This document shows positions 1-10,975 of a DNA stretch of 64,000 nt, piece by piece. The stretch is from Brachycybe producta. Taxonomy: Eukaryota > Arthropoda > Diplopoda > Playtdesmida > Andrognathidae. The translations under genes and the position numbers were made by a program. How positions within the stretch are numbered: the stretch's first letter is position 1; each line of letters opens with the position of its first letter. The notes beneath the pieces were generated by a model, which searched no databases, was not told where the DNA came from, and saw only the letters and a program-made list of their open reading frames with translations. Location of the stretch: positions 3,249,155-3,313,154 of the forward strand of contig JAUPFP010000013.1 in assembly GCA_036925085.1 (NCBI GenBank). The letters are read 5' to 3'.

Positions 1-640
1 GAAATGTAAATTATCCCATAGTTCTCTCTCTCTCTCTCTCTATTTTATTGTTGTTCCTTACTTCATTTGCATATTTAGCAAGATTTGTTCTTTTTAAAAT
101 TTTATTCCACTCTTGTACTGTCTGAACTAAGTTACAAAAAGTTACATTCTGTGCCACATTTTGTGGCTCACTTTGTATTATATTATTCTATATCATCAAT
201 TGGTCTTTTTGTCTTGACTCTGACACTAGTTTGCTATAATGTGGATAATTCAATTTTGAACGCATATAATTTAATTGTAATTAATTTAGTTTGCGAAAAG
301 ACAAAGAGAAAAAGGTAGAAAGTGTGAGAGAGAGAGAGCACTTAGAACTTTTCTAGCCTTATGTGAGACATTATCTTTGAGGCATTCTATACTTTTATAA
401 CTGCATTATGAGATGTGTGTTTCATCTCAAACGATTCTATTTCAAACGACAACAAGGTTTGCTGGTAGAGGCTACGAAAGCGCCGGCATGCTGGACCCTC
501 ATCAGTTAACTCTTTTGTGGAGGAGGAGGAGGAGGAGGAGGGGAAACGCATTTAATGAAAGATATGTTTTTCTTAACAAATGACACATATATTAACTGAA
601 CAAAAATGAACATCTCAACTTAATTCGAGAATCGAATCTT
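1..640. other. AT-rich non-coding stretch
   Basis: I see no gene here. There is a short CT microsatellite near 24-42, a GA microsatellite near 325-338 and a GGA repeat near 521-540. A 77-codon open frame at 85-318 is hydrophobic and isolated, with no recognisable domain, so I do not call it. Confidence 0.6.
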
Positions 641-872
641 AGGTCAACTTCACACGGACCACTTTGTTGTGCCACAAAGTGGTTGACGTAGCTTGCTTGA
701 CAAGGAATGCTGGGCCACTAGCATAACCTTAATTATCATTGACAAACAGGTGGTATTCGCCACTTGTGGCCGGACACAACCATTCATCTCCATTGTGGCG
801 TGTGAACACTTCCTATGTAATCAGTGGTCTTCTAAAAAAAACTATCATAAAGTAGTCCATGTGAAGCAGACC
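641..872. mobile_element. Short TIR element (MITE)
   Basis: The left end reads AGGTCAACTTCACACGGACC, and the reverse complement of the right end reads AGGTCTGCTTCACATGGACT, giving about 25 bp of terminal inverted repeat. The left end follows TTA, which could be part of a TTAA-type target. It has no coding capacity. The 69-codon frame at 693-902 lies across it and is a by-product. Confidence 0.6.
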
Positions 873-1008
873 TTCTGGTTGCTCTCTGGATCATTTGTTT
901 AGTGAACTTAAGAGTTGGACGATGCTAATTTGGTTTCTGGCGTGAAACATTTGGTATACTCGGTATTCTCTCTAAATGTAATCTTCTAATAATGGTTTAT
1001 AGTTAGGG

Positions 1009-1375
1009 ATGGGACATTCGAATCCCGCGAATCTTGAAAAATATTTGAGATTCGAAAACTCGAATCTTCGCGCTTTTTTCGTCTTTCGAATCTTTCGAAT
1101 CATAACCTAAAAAAAACTAGTAAAAACTTTGTTAAAATTAGTTTAAACTCCATTGACGTCCAATAGAAGCGTTCACTAACAAAAAAAAAACCGGCAATTG
1201 TTGCAGTTTCGGTGGTCGGACCCGGATCACGATTCACCAATGTGGCCTGACCCTGAGTGCCACACTTGTTTTTATTATTAATAATTTAATATTTCATTTA
1301 TTTGTATCTTCGGATTCGAGAAAATTTAGTATTCGTCTCACCTCTTATTTTATAGCCTCCATGTCCAACCCTCGT
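1009..1375 (+). repeat. Dispersed ATTCGAATC-rich repeat, copy 1
   Basis: It starts with GGGATGGGACATTCGAATC, runs through several AAAACTCGAATC-like words and a shared middle block (CATTGACGTCCAATAGAAGC), and ends in an AT-rich tail with ATTATTAATAATTTAATA. The same order of blocks recurs at 46319-46755 and 62980-63435. No coding frame or clear terminal repeats are seen, so the class of transposon is unknown. Confidence 0.7.
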
Positions 1376-2349
1376 CTTAAGTGTAAGATGGAATTGTCTG
1401 AGATGGATACAAGCAGCTCTCACACACACACACTGTTGTCAAGCCACTTTTACCTAAAATTAAAATCAAACTTGTAATAAGAATGACTAAAGAAAATTGC
1501 AATTTGGAAAAGAGATTTTTTTTAAGCTCTTTTTATAAAATGAAATTGCATTAATACAAAAAAAAAATGAAAGTTTTTAGAAGTTAGAACTGAAGGTTTT
1601 TTTTTGGTATCTGGTGAGTGGGTGGGTTGGAGGGTAACGTTTAAAATATTAAGAAAAATATAACATTGTGATCTTTAGATTAAAAGTTAGCTTTTGAAAT
1701 GTAAAAGTGAAGTTTGAAAAGGAAATTGGTTTTGCCACAAAGTCAAAAGAATATTTTTCTTCTTTTCTTTTGGTTGAAATAAAAAGGGAAGATTTTTTTT
1801 TCAAAAGAACTTTTTTTTTATTTGGCTTCAAGTAAAAGAAGAATTTCTTTTTGCATTTTTTTTTCGTCTTTTTGATTTTTCTTGTTCTTTCTCAACCTGA
1901 TTTTTAAAAGACCTTTTTTACAAATTTAATTACATTACGTCTCAATGACGTCACGATTGACAAGTTGTCAGGTTAACTCCGCCCGTCATACGTTGAGACC
2001 TGGTACCATTTTGCGCGGGGATACACTTTGTATATAGGCAACTTTTTTATATTATTGAAATTTCTAAGGTGCAGTTGAACGTAAAAAAAAAAGACGTTCG
2101 TTTTCGTTCAAAGAAAGGAATGAATATTGGATTTCTTTTGACGCGAACGAAGTTCCTCCTTCGTATCTCTTTTTTTCGTCGACTTACTTTTTTTTTTTTC
2201 TTCTTCTGATGTGTGTGTTATATAAAGAAACGTACTTAATTTTCGACTGTGTAGCTTATATATACATACTGAAAGATTATTATTATAGAATTTTTGTGAA
2301 ATTGAATGACGTAAAGTGTCTCCATTTTAGTTTCATGCCCTGAAACGAA
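1376..2349. other. T-rich non-coding stretch
   Basis: This holds long T runs, a short CA repeat near 1420 and AT-rich sequence. I see no gene or clear transposon end. A 60-codon minus-strand frame at 1649-1831 is lysine/phenylalanine-rich from A/T runs and is not supported. Confidence 0.6.
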
Positions 2350-2375
2350 AGAGTGAGTGAGAGAGCGAGAGCGAG

Positions 2376-2419
<44 letters not shown>
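2350..2419 (+). repeat. GA microsatellite
   Basis: An almost uninterrupted GA dinucleotide run on the + strand, with a few GAGCGA variants at its left. It produces spurious SLSLSL frames on the minus strand. Confidence 0.9.
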
Positions 2420-2421
<2 letters not shown>

Positions 2422-2548
2422 CCCCGAACGCGAGCATAATTTGCAATTTGCAATTTCATTTTTTTTTGTATGTGGTTGTTTGATAATTCGTTATAAAAAA
2501 ACTTTTCTGAGATAATCAACTGATATTTGATTGTGAGCCACATTGTCA

Positions 2549-3302
2549 GGAGAGAGTGAGACAAAAATGGTGGATGAGAGATGGAAAGTTGAAAGGTGAA
2601 AGGGTTCAAGATAAGGAATGAGAGATAGATTGAATAGGAGAGGAATGTGGACAATAAAAGATGGAGGTGAAGGTTGAGAGAGAGAGATGCAAATGGAAAG
2701 TTAAGTTTGAGGTGAAGGATGAAAGATGAGACACGAGATGAAGATGAAGGGTGGAAATGGAATTCAGATGGAGATGAAGAATTTTGACGGTAAAAAGAAT
2801 GGAAAGTGTGATGTGAATGAGATAGAAATGTAAAATGAGAGATGGAGGTGAAGGAATAAGAGAGATGAAAATGGAAAGTGAGATAGCAGGTGAAGAGAGA
2901 TTGGAAATAGAAATAAAGATGAAGGTTGAGAGCAATTAAAATGGAAAGATGGCGGTGAAGAATGAGATATAGAAATTAAAAGTGAGATAGATAAGGAATG
3001 ATGAGATAGTGAAGGAAGAGAGAGGGGAAATGAAAATGAGATAGAGATGAAGGTTGAGAGCATTTAGAATAGGGAGTGAGATGAAGGATTGAGAGATGGA
3101 AAAGAAAAGTGAGATGAGAGAGAAATCTAAATGTAAAATGAAAGATAAAGAGATGGAATATGAGACATGGAAATAGAAAGTGATATACAATAGATGTGAA
3201 TGAAAGAGATTGGAATGTAAGTTGAGATAGTTAGAGATGAGAGAGAGAGAGAAAGATGGAGAAACTGTTCTTAAAGAAAGATGTAAATTCTTAGAGAAAG
3301 AT
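2549..3302 (+). repeat. Long degenerate purine-rich minisatellite
   Basis: About 750 bp in which the + strand is almost all purine plus T, built from degenerate words such as GAGATGAAGGTTGAGAG and GGAAAGTGAGAT. Three overlapping minus-strand frames of 99-123 codons here are Ser/Leu/His/Phe-rich translations of the repeat and are not genes. Confidence 0.8.
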
Positions 3303-3371
3303 ATCAAATTGATTGTGTGTAAATGTGTGGTGATAGTGACAATTTTTTTTTACTTTTTATCGTCACTTGGT

Positions 3372-4082
3372 TACTCCCTTAAAGGGTGGTAATCACTGTT
3401 AGCAATTCCTTAAAAGGTGGTAATCACATTAGAAATCGGGACATACAGAAGTTGGCTCCGCCCTTTTTATGACGACCGGCAACTTCTAATTGGTTGGTTA
3501 TGTAGTCTGACGTCGCATGCTCCGCCTTTTCATTATCGAACCACACAACAAACCATTCAGAAGTTGACAGTCATAAAAAGGGGGGAGGTAAATTCTGTAT
3601 GTCCCGATTTCTAATTGCCTGCGTAATCACTGTTATCAACCCCTTAGAGGGTGGCAGTCGTTGCTGTCAACCCCTTAAAGGGTGGCAATCACTGTTAGCA
3701 ATCTCTTAAAGGGTGGCAACCGCTGTTTGCAACCGTTTTAAAAGATGACAATCACTGTTAGCAATCCCTTAAAGGGTGGCAACCACTGTTCGCAATCTCT
3801 TAAAGGGTGACAATCACTGTTAGCAACCGTTTTAAAAGATGACAACCACTGTTAGCAATCTCTTAAAGGATGGCAATCACTGTTAGTAACCCCTTAAAGG
3901 TTGGCAATCACTGTTCGCAATCTCTTAAATTGTGGCAATCACTGTTAGCAACTACTTGAAGAGTGGCAATCACTGTTAGCAACTAACTACTTGAAGAGTG
4001 GCAATCACTGTTAGCAACTGTTTTAAAAGATGGCAATCACGGTTAGCTACCCCTTAAAGGGTGGCAATCACTGTTAGCAACA
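3372..4082 (+). repeat. 31-32 bp tandem satellite array
   Basis: The unit has the form GGTGGCAATCACTGTTAGCA followed by ATCCCTTAAAG. Successive units start 31-32 bp apart (for example near 3681, 3712 and 3744) and vary by a few bases (AACCCC, AATCTC, AACCGTTTTAAAA). Some 16 units remain once the inserted MITE at 3428-3622 is set aside. Single reverse-oriented units recur near 31654-31740 and 56925-56960, so the unit is also dispersed. Confidence 0.88.
3428..3622. mobile_element. MULE-like MITE, type A, inside satellite
   Basis: Arms of about 90 bp read ATTAGAAATCGGGACATACA...TGTCCCGATTTCTAATTGCCTGC. The first ~7 bases of the left end (ACAGGCA in other copies) are absent. The flanks repeat GTAATCAC, the likely target duplication made from satellite sequence. 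The body carries CCGCCC and GACGTC words typical of this family. It is non-coding. Confidence 0.8.
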
Positions 4083-4590
4083 GTGTTCTTTTTTTCATTT
4101 TTATTTCTCCTTTTTTTCTTCTTCTTCACTTAACTTCAAAAACACTCCATGAATTTCGTTCTTTTTTGTTAAATAGTAGACCAATCAAGACACTAATTTC
4201 AATTCATGTTTTTTTTACTTCTTTAATTTACTAATTTTCTAACTCGTCGTTTAAATTGAAATTTATTACATGTGAAACCGATTAAATTCTATAATTGTCT
4301 TCTTGTTTCTGCGATTTCAATTGAAGTTTCTGAAATTTCCTTATTTTTTTCTTCTTCTAAAGTTCGCTCTTTAAATGAGTTTAGTTTGAACAATAATAAT
4401 AAAAAAGAACCGTAAGGTTTTACATCATTATCATGATGATGATGATCATCATCATCATCGTCGTCATTGTGAAAATCGAATGATTATCTTCTTAATTAAA
4501 TATAAATTAAGGGCTTTTTCACACGTTTGTTCATCGATAAAATGGAAAGAAGTGAAAGTTTAGTGTGAGAGAAAGAGAGTTCTGAATAAC
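4083..4590. other. AT-rich non-coding stretch
   Basis: T-rich sequence with an ATGATGATGATCATCATC palindromic trinucleotide run near 4433-4460. A lone TTAAGGGCTTTTTCACACG at 4507-4525 resembles the left end of a TTAA-type MITE, but I cannot find a partner end. Confidence 0.5.
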
Positions 4591-5167
4591 TTAGAGCCTT
4601 TTCATACGAGCGAAATTTTGTGGTCGAGTAGTTCGACTACAAAGTGCAATCAGCGTGTCGCTTTTGACTTCATTTTTGTCTTTTAAAAGTCGCTTTTGTG
4701 CCAAGGGCTGTAGGAACTGAATACACCCATTGTCAACGACAGCCCAACCTAGAGGTGGCTACGGTTAGAACCGAACCGTTTCTACTCGATTCGGAATCGG
4801 TTTAATCGGTTCGCGATTTTTTGAAAACTGGTTCTGATTAGTTCGTTGATTTTGACGAACCGGTTCCCAATATGCATTAGCGGATTTGCACAGCACATTA
4901 GTAAGAGGTGGCAAAGGGTAGAAAAAATTCCGAATCTACTCGGTTTGGAACCTGTTGTTCCTATCAGTTCAATATATACTTGCGAACCGGTTCTAGCAGT
5001 TCCAGTAATTAGCGAACCGGTTCTAGCAGTTCCAGTAATTAGCGTACCGGTTCTACCGGTTTCGAACCAGTTACATCTCGAGCCCCAACCACCGGTCGTC
5101 GTTTTTAACAACATTTTGTTGTCGAACTTGACATCGAAAAGAGTCGCTCGTGTGAAAAGGCTCTTAA
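4591..5167. mobile_element. TTAA-type MITE
   Basis: The left end TTAGAGCCTTTTCATACGAG pairs with the right end CTCGTGTGAAAAGGCTCTTAA. The inverted repeat continues for roughly 50 bp with small differences and includes GTCGA blocks. A TTAA sits at the right boundary and a one-base variant at the left. It shares its outermost TTAAGAGCC with the element at 47938-48633. Two overlapping frames of 110 and 141 codons inside come from the internal repeats and are not genes. Confidence 0.72.
4983..5060 (+). repeat. Minisatellite inside MITE
   Basis: Two and a half copies of a ~30 bp unit containing CGAACCGGTTCTAGCAGTTC followed by CAGTAATTAG. A degraded relative occurs at 55009-55070 (CGAACCGGTTCTATCAGTTT), so this piece is dispersed in the genome. 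Confidence 0.8.
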
Positions 5168-5615
5168 TTGAGCTCTGAACTTTTTTTTCGGAATTTTTCT
5201 TAAGCAATATTTTTTTTTATAATTAAAATCTCTCAGTCTGTGTATTTCTTTTGAAGAGATAGCGACTGAGAGGAGGCTATACATTTCTATATATATAGAT
5301 ATAGATATATAGATATAGGAAGAAGGGTTTTGAGAATGCAATTTGTTGTTCAACATAATAATAATAATATTAATGGGTGTCTGTGTTCATCAGATAAGTT
5401 TGACACATACACTCAATTCTCACATAACACGCACACTTAACTAAAAAAAATCGTATTTACGGATGTAACTCGAGGTGGTTACGTTGTATTTTTTTTTTCT
5501 TATTATTATTATTTGAGGCTTATTTTTGTTCATAGTCGTTCTTTTTTTATATTTATTTGGAGAAAGGGTTATCTAACCTTATACACATGTTTTTCATCTT
5601 ATTATACACTTATAT

Positions 5616-5654
<39 letters not shown>

Positions 5655-6790
5655 AAAGGGAAGGACCCGGTTTCTTTTTTTTCTTCTTTCTTGCTATTTG
5701 AGAGAGGTACACAGGATATTACCAAAAAAAAAAAAGTCGTCTTAAGATGACTTTTTTACTGGTTAAATAATTTTTTGTTTAGTTTTTCTTTCATAACATT
5801 AAAGATGAAATTCTCAATTTTTTTTTCTCTAAGAATCTAGAAAAGTAAAATAATTGAATATGAGTGTAAAAAAGTGGTTTTAAAGTGTAAACGCATCTCA
5901 GACTCTTTAATTATTTTGTCTTTTCGGTGCAAAATGAATAAAAACTTGATGCGTTTTATAAACTAGAAAAGTAACTTGAGTCAAGTTGAAGAGGGTCTCT
6001 CCATAGAAAAATATTATGAAACTTTTATAAATGTCATTTAAATAAATAAAATCTGATCCTTCAAAATTGGTAAAAGAATCAATCATTTTTTCATTTTTTT
6101 CGTCCCTCCTTTTAAAAATTGAGAGTGGGGGGGGCTCAACCGAACCGACCCTATTCATTAGTGCTACGTTAGTGCTGCAAAATTTTTCGTTAGTGCTACT
6201 TCCGGTCAAAATTTATTTAAATTTTATTCTGAAAAAAAAAGGGGGGGGGCAGTTGATATTAAGTTGGAGAGGGACCCATCCAGAATATGCTCTGTTTAGA
6301 TGCAACAATAAATGATGGAATTTTATGTTAATTTTTTGTAAAAATGTTAAATGAAAAACGAAAATTAATACTTTTAACAAGGGATTCAAGGAACCCTATG
6401 GACCTGTGTTGCGTTGTTCATATGGTGGGCATATATGATAATTTGAGATCTAATGCAACATTTATTTTTAACCTTACGCACAAATTCATTTTAATTTATT
6501 TATTAAGAATTTTAATTGAAAATTTCAGGCCTTCTGATATACGCTATTTTGTTTTTAAATACCGAAAGTACAGTACTGATATGATTATAGCCTCGTTTCT
6601 CATCTAATATAACGAAGGAGGCTACTGGTACTTGTATTTCTATGGAATCCATTGTATATTTTCGTCATTATTCTCTCCTCCATACAAAAGTAGTTCATAT
6701 TTCCTTAATACATACTTTATGGCAAAATACAACCCACTGTAATTTCTTTCTAGTCTCCTGTTTTAACAAAAAAAAGCCTATTGGACAGAT
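5168..6790. other. AT-rich non-coding stretch
   Basis: Contains an ATAG/ATAT microsatellite near 5288-5318, a GA microsatellite near 5617-5650 and long T and A runs. Short frames of 62-100 codons overlap on both strands without domains. I see no supported gene or element end. Confidence 0.55.
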
Positions 6791-6946
6791 CGGTCGTTGG
6801 CGATAGCGGTGCTCAATTTGAACTTACCAATAGAAACGCAGTACGTTATTTTTGCAGCAAATAAAACCCACTTTTTAGAATCTATTATTATAATAGGCGT
6901 TTTCTATTGGTAAGTTCATATTGAGCACCGTTATCGCCAACGACCC
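6791..6946. mobile_element. Foldback MITE
   Basis: A near-perfect inverted repeat. The left arm is GGTCGTTGGCGATAGCGGTG..., and the reverse complement of the right arm is GGTCGTTGGCGATAACGGTG..., with about 49 bp per arm and 2-3 differences. The loop is ~55 bp and AT-rich. There is no coding sequence. I cannot assign the superfamily. Confidence 0.75.
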
Positions 6947-7220
6947 GCCCTGGACACCATACGAAATAAACATTTTCAAACAAAACAAACGTCATTTATT
7001 TTAAACGCCTGAAAATTGATATTAATTATGGTTTGACTTAATTATTTTAATGAAGACAATGGTCATAGATACATCATAGAAAATTATGATGCAATACAAT
7101 GCAGTGGGTATGACGTTTCGATGCTATATGACGTCATCATCAGAAGTAAATTACAAATAAATGAATAAAAAACGGTAGAGATTCAACAAAGACTCAACTA
7201 TATTATTTAAGTTTTTCCTC

Positions 7221-7442
7221 GTTCATCTATTAAATATGGTAGCATCCTTGAAACGTTTAGAAATTAGAACCTTTTAGAAGTTAGTTGGTCATTCTATGTG
7301 AACCCGTTCCTAGTACTAGTTATATCGAGTTTTACTAGTTAAACGGTGGTATAGCTAGAGAACGGGACCACCTAGAACGACCAACTAACTTCTAAAAGGT
7401 TCGAAATGTTCCAAGGGATGCTACCATATTTAATAGATAAAC
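7221..7442. mobile_element. Foldback MITE
   Basis: The left arm GTTCATCTATTAAATATGGT and the right arm ACCATATTTAATAGATAAAC are inverted copies. The pairing continues through GGTAGCATCC and the block CCTTTTAGAAGTTAGTTGGTC for about 75 bp per arm. The centre is AGTACTAGTTATATCGAG-like. Non-coding. Confidence 0.75.
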
Positions 7443-8211
7443 ATTTATTAGACAAAATGACACAAACTCAAGGTTTATAGAGTATACAAGGTTGAGCCCC
7501 CCCCCCCCGCTCGCGGAAACCGTTCTGTGATGTCACGCTACATCCTGTTTGTAATACCAGATCAATGACTGTGTCAGCGTCCTTGTTAAAACAGAAATTA
7601 ACGTCCCCACCACTGATACTTTTGAATATCAAGGGATATGTAATTAATAATTTGGGGAATTTTCCTGCAATTATGGTGTATGTCTCTGGAGTGAAGCTTT
7701 TTTAAAATGTCCAGGGGTTCAAAATACAAAAAACAAAAATAGTCAAGGTTTACTGGGACATCAAATGTATTGCAATTTTTTATTTCTCTTAATAAAATAG
7801 ATTTTTAGCATACATTATTTCTTCTAAATTAACAAGGAAGAAAATAATATATTTTTTAAAAAGTACAGATATGAAAATTGTTAAGTTTTATTATGGACGT
7901 TTGCTCTAAACCCGGGGTGGCCGACCTTATTTTTTTGTGGCCATAAATATGACCCACGAAAGTTCAAACGGGCCACTTTAATTTAAAAAAAATTAACACT
8001 TGATTTTCAAAAAAAAAAACCTGAGGTTCAAAATTTAAACCTACAAGTAGTACTGGAGGTTAATTTTTCAGCAACCGTTGACAGCTAGGCCACCAGGCTA
8101 GAAATTTCCAAAACATAATATTAAAAAAATCTCCAAAATTTGTTTTTCTTCAATTTTCCTTTAGGCCCAACATGTACAAAAAGAACTTTGGTATAAATAA
8201 AAAGGCGAAAA
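7443..8211. other. AT-rich non-coding stretch
   Basis: AT-rich, with a C run near 7498-7508. I see no gene. GGCCACTTTAATTT and GGGGTGGCCGACC near 7915-7980 resemble repeat-derived sequence, but I found no partner in the window. Confidence 0.45.
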
Positions 8212-8425
8212 TAGTTTTTTCATGAAATTTTCAATGGAAAAAGCAAAAAAAATGGGTCGTTTGCAAACTGAACTATAAAATGTTTATTTTTTAAGATATT
8301 GTCATGAAAGATTTTTTAACATAATCTTTTACCATTCTAGTTTTGAAACAATTTGATTTTTTTCATAATGTTGTTTCTAAAAAAACGTTCGCTTGACGTT
8401 TTTTTGCGTCCAAATTTTTACAAAA
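8212..8425 (+). repeat. Dispersed repeat shared with 36590-36800
   Basis: Shares with 36590-36800, in the same order, the blocks ATGAAATTTTCAATG, AAATGTTTATTTTTTAAGAT, ATTTTCATGAAA, ACATAATCTTTTACCATTCT and GCTTGACGTTTTT. The identity is moderate, so this is an old dispersed repeat without recognisable ends. Confidence 0.6.
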
Positions 8426-8445
8426 ACATCTGTGAAGCATACCAT

Positions 8446-8713
8446 TGGTGGGACAGACTAATCGTAGGTCACTAGGTGACCTACACTTTCAGATAACTAT
8501 TTGGAGAAGAGCTGTAGGGCACTCAGTGACCTACACTTTTAGATATGAACCACTCTGCCACCTTATGACCCCCCCTGCAACAAGTTTAATTTAAAAAGTA
8601 ACCATACCAAATCACCGATATAAAAAAAAGTTGTAAAGTCTAGGTCACTGATTAACCTACAGTTCTGAAGTGTAGGTCACCTAGTAGTGACTTACGAGTA
8701 GTCTGTTCCCCAT
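8446..8713. mobile_element. MITE with GGGACAGACT ends
   Basis: Left end GGTGGGACAGACTAATCGTA; the reverse complement of the right end is GGGGAACAGACTACTCGTAA. The arms continue with GGTCACTAGGTGACCTACAC. The outer GGGACAGACTA also forms the ends of the element at 11942-12063, so the two are likely relatives. Confidence 0.7.
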
Positions 8714-9007
8714 TAAAGCCACTGCAGTGTTGCAATCTCGGAAGACAAAAACAAAATATCTGTTCAGCCACCTTAAGAAGCATTTGTGCCGCATCTATTG
8801 GCCACATTCAGCCATGGTATGAAATAGGCGCAGACCTTTTAGTTAGGCTACCTCTATGTATTTTATTAATCTTGGTTTTATGGAGGATGAATCGGCAAAA
8901 AAAAGTGTTAGGAGGGAAGAAACGAGATCAATTTCGGATGTGAAACAATTGAAAATCTTCAATTTATCTCAACTTAAATACTGTTAGTTAAAGGAGAGAG
9001 AGAGAAC

Positions 9008-9038
<31 letters not shown>

Positions 9039-9485
9039 AGAGAGATAACTGAAGACGTTTTTAATCTTATTCAATCTCTTCTCTCCCTTTCTATCTCTTT
9101 TACAAACACTTCGAAAATGTTTTGTGGAAAACTGGGTTTCCTTTTTCCACTTCCGTTTCTATCCCTCTTTTTTATTGGCTGAATAATAAAGATGGAAGAA
9201 GACATTAAGAGAAATAAGCTATAAGATTGAGAGAAAAAAGAACTTAGTTCGATATTAAATACTGAATTGAATTGTAACGAGACCACAAAATGGTGGTTAA
9301 ATAAAAAAAGAAGACAAAAGTGTGCGAAATAGAAATCGATGATTTGAGAATTTTAAGTGTTACTCAATTGTTTTAGATTTTATTTCAGGTTTTTTCTTCT
9401 TCTTCTTGGATAATACCGCGCTTTACAGCTGAGATATATTTCAGGAAAGTTGGCTGTAAAGCGAAATAGCGTATAACTAGTGTTG
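8714..9485. other. Non-coding with GA microsatellite
   Basis: Holds a GA run near 8993-9050. A separate 11 bp inverted repeat CGCTTTACAGC/GCTGTAAAGCG spans 9419-9465 and may be a MITE remnant. The 71-codon minus-strand frame at 9071-9286 has no recognisable feature. Confidence 0.5.
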
Positions 9486-9862
9486 TAAAAAAAACGTGTT
9501 TTTTCCTTCTTAATGTTCTTTTTAGGAATAAAAACGTGTTTTTTTCTTCTTAATGTTCTTTTTAGGAATAAAAACGTGTTTTTTTCTTCTTAATGTTCTT
9601 TTTAGGAATAAAAACGTGTTTTTTTCTTCATAATGTTCTTTTTAGGAATAAAAACGTGTTTTTTTCTTCATAATGTTCTTTTTAGAAAAAAAACGTGTTT
9701 TTTCCTTCTTAATGTTCTTTTTAGAAAAAAAACGTGTTTTTTCCTTCTTAATGTTCTTTTTAGAAAAAAAAAACGTGTTTTTTTCCTTCTTAATGTTCTT
9801 TTTAGAAAAAAAAACGTGTTTTTTCCTTCTTAATTTTCTTTTTAGAAAAAAAAACCGTTTTT
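9486..9862 (+). repeat. 40 bp T-rich tandem array
   Basis: About nine units, each with CTTCTTAATGTTCTTTTTAG then an A-run and ACGTGTTTTTT. The early units read GGAATAAAAACG with exactly 40 bp spacing, and the later ones AGAAAAAAAACG with small length changes, so two subfamilies lie in blocks. Because 40 is not a multiple of 3, all frames read the same peptide words in turn, which creates two spurious 64-66 codon frames. Confidence 0.9.
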
Positions 9863-10720
9863 TTTAAACCGTTTTTTTTTTAATTTTCTTATTTTCCATT
9901 TTCCAACCCTACTAGTGTTGAAAATAAACGTATTTTTTACTATTATTTAAAGTTTGTATTTTAAATTTTTTTTTGAGATTTACTATCATATAGTGAAGGT
10001 AATTAAAATGACTACGTAATTCACGAATCTAACATAATTTATATTCTTAATTCATTAATTTGCATTTCACTGTTAATGTAAACTTTGTATTTTTCCTTAT
10101 CGTAGTACTGAAATGATCAGGATTCACCACCAACATATCTAAAGAAAGGCTTTTTTGCATTCCCTCCCCCCACCCCCAGCTTTTTTTCTAAATAAAACAT
10201 GATTTTATAAAAAAGCTAACACTTTATGTACATTTCTAATCTCTGAATCATTCAGTAATCTTGGGGACACACGTACTTAAAACCGATCAATTTTCTTTCT
10301 TTCTTGCGTTTTTCTTTTCTCGCCGTTTTTTTTTTCCATTTTTTCCGTCATCGTTTTTTTTAAACACGTTTTTTTTAGAAAAAACCGAGCACGTTTTTTT
10401 TAATTTACAACGCTACATATAACGAATCACTTACGGTATTTTCATACAATATTAAAACCCATACAAATTTCATAGAACAATTTAGAAAATCACTAAGTTT
10501 TTTAATTGAAAATACAATTTTTTGCATTCTATTTAAATTAAAAGTAACAATTTCATTACAAATGTAAAATCAAAAATATAAAATCAAAAATATAACATGT
10601 AATAAAATACACAAGTTAAAATGTCGAAGAACAGTTCTAATCAGAATCTCACCTCACGTTTCGATGTGTGACATCTATACTTTCACAAAAGTAGTTTAAT
10701 GTTTTTCAGCGTAACATTAA
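9863..10720. other. AT-rich non-coding stretch
   Basis: AT-rich, with T runs and a degenerate GTTTTTTTT/AAACACG piece near 10310-10400 that may be scattered units of the preceding array. No gene is seen. Confidence 0.5.
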
Positions 10721-10975
10721 CAGTAGAACTTCGATTATCGGAACTGATGTTGGAACATGACTTGTTTCGATAATCAAAAGTTAATAATAATCGAACTTCC
10801 ATTAAAAATGTCTTTGAAATCGTTTTTTTTTTTTTTTTTTCTTACTTCACTTTTTTTAGTGGAGAAAGTAAGAAAAAAACAGATTTCAAAGACAATTTTT
10901 TTATTTCCATAAGAATAACTAAAAAAAAAAAACTGGTTCCGATAATCGACGTTTCTGATAACCGACGTTCTACTG
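10721..10975. mobile_element. Pogo/Tigger-like MITE
   Basis: The left end CAGTAGAACTTCGATTATCG and the right end CGACGTTCTACTG followed by TA match the CAGTAGAAC(C/G)TCGATTATC terminus known from pogo/Tigger elements, which target TA. The interior has T and A runs that also form an inverted repeat. Only a short spurious frame is present. A related copy lies at 61270-61500. Confidence 0.75.

Noticed and set aside
2283-3307. Four overlapping minus-strand frames of 99-123 codons
   Set aside because: Low-complexity translation of the purine tract, with several overlapping frames equally open.
3372-4082. CRISPR-like array
   Set aside because: Units are contiguous and variable without unique spacers, in a eukaryotic setting; it is a satellite.
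4782-5207. 141-codon minus-strand frame and its 110-codon + counterpart
   Set aside because: Both lie inside a TTAA-type MITE and owe their openness to its internal repeats.
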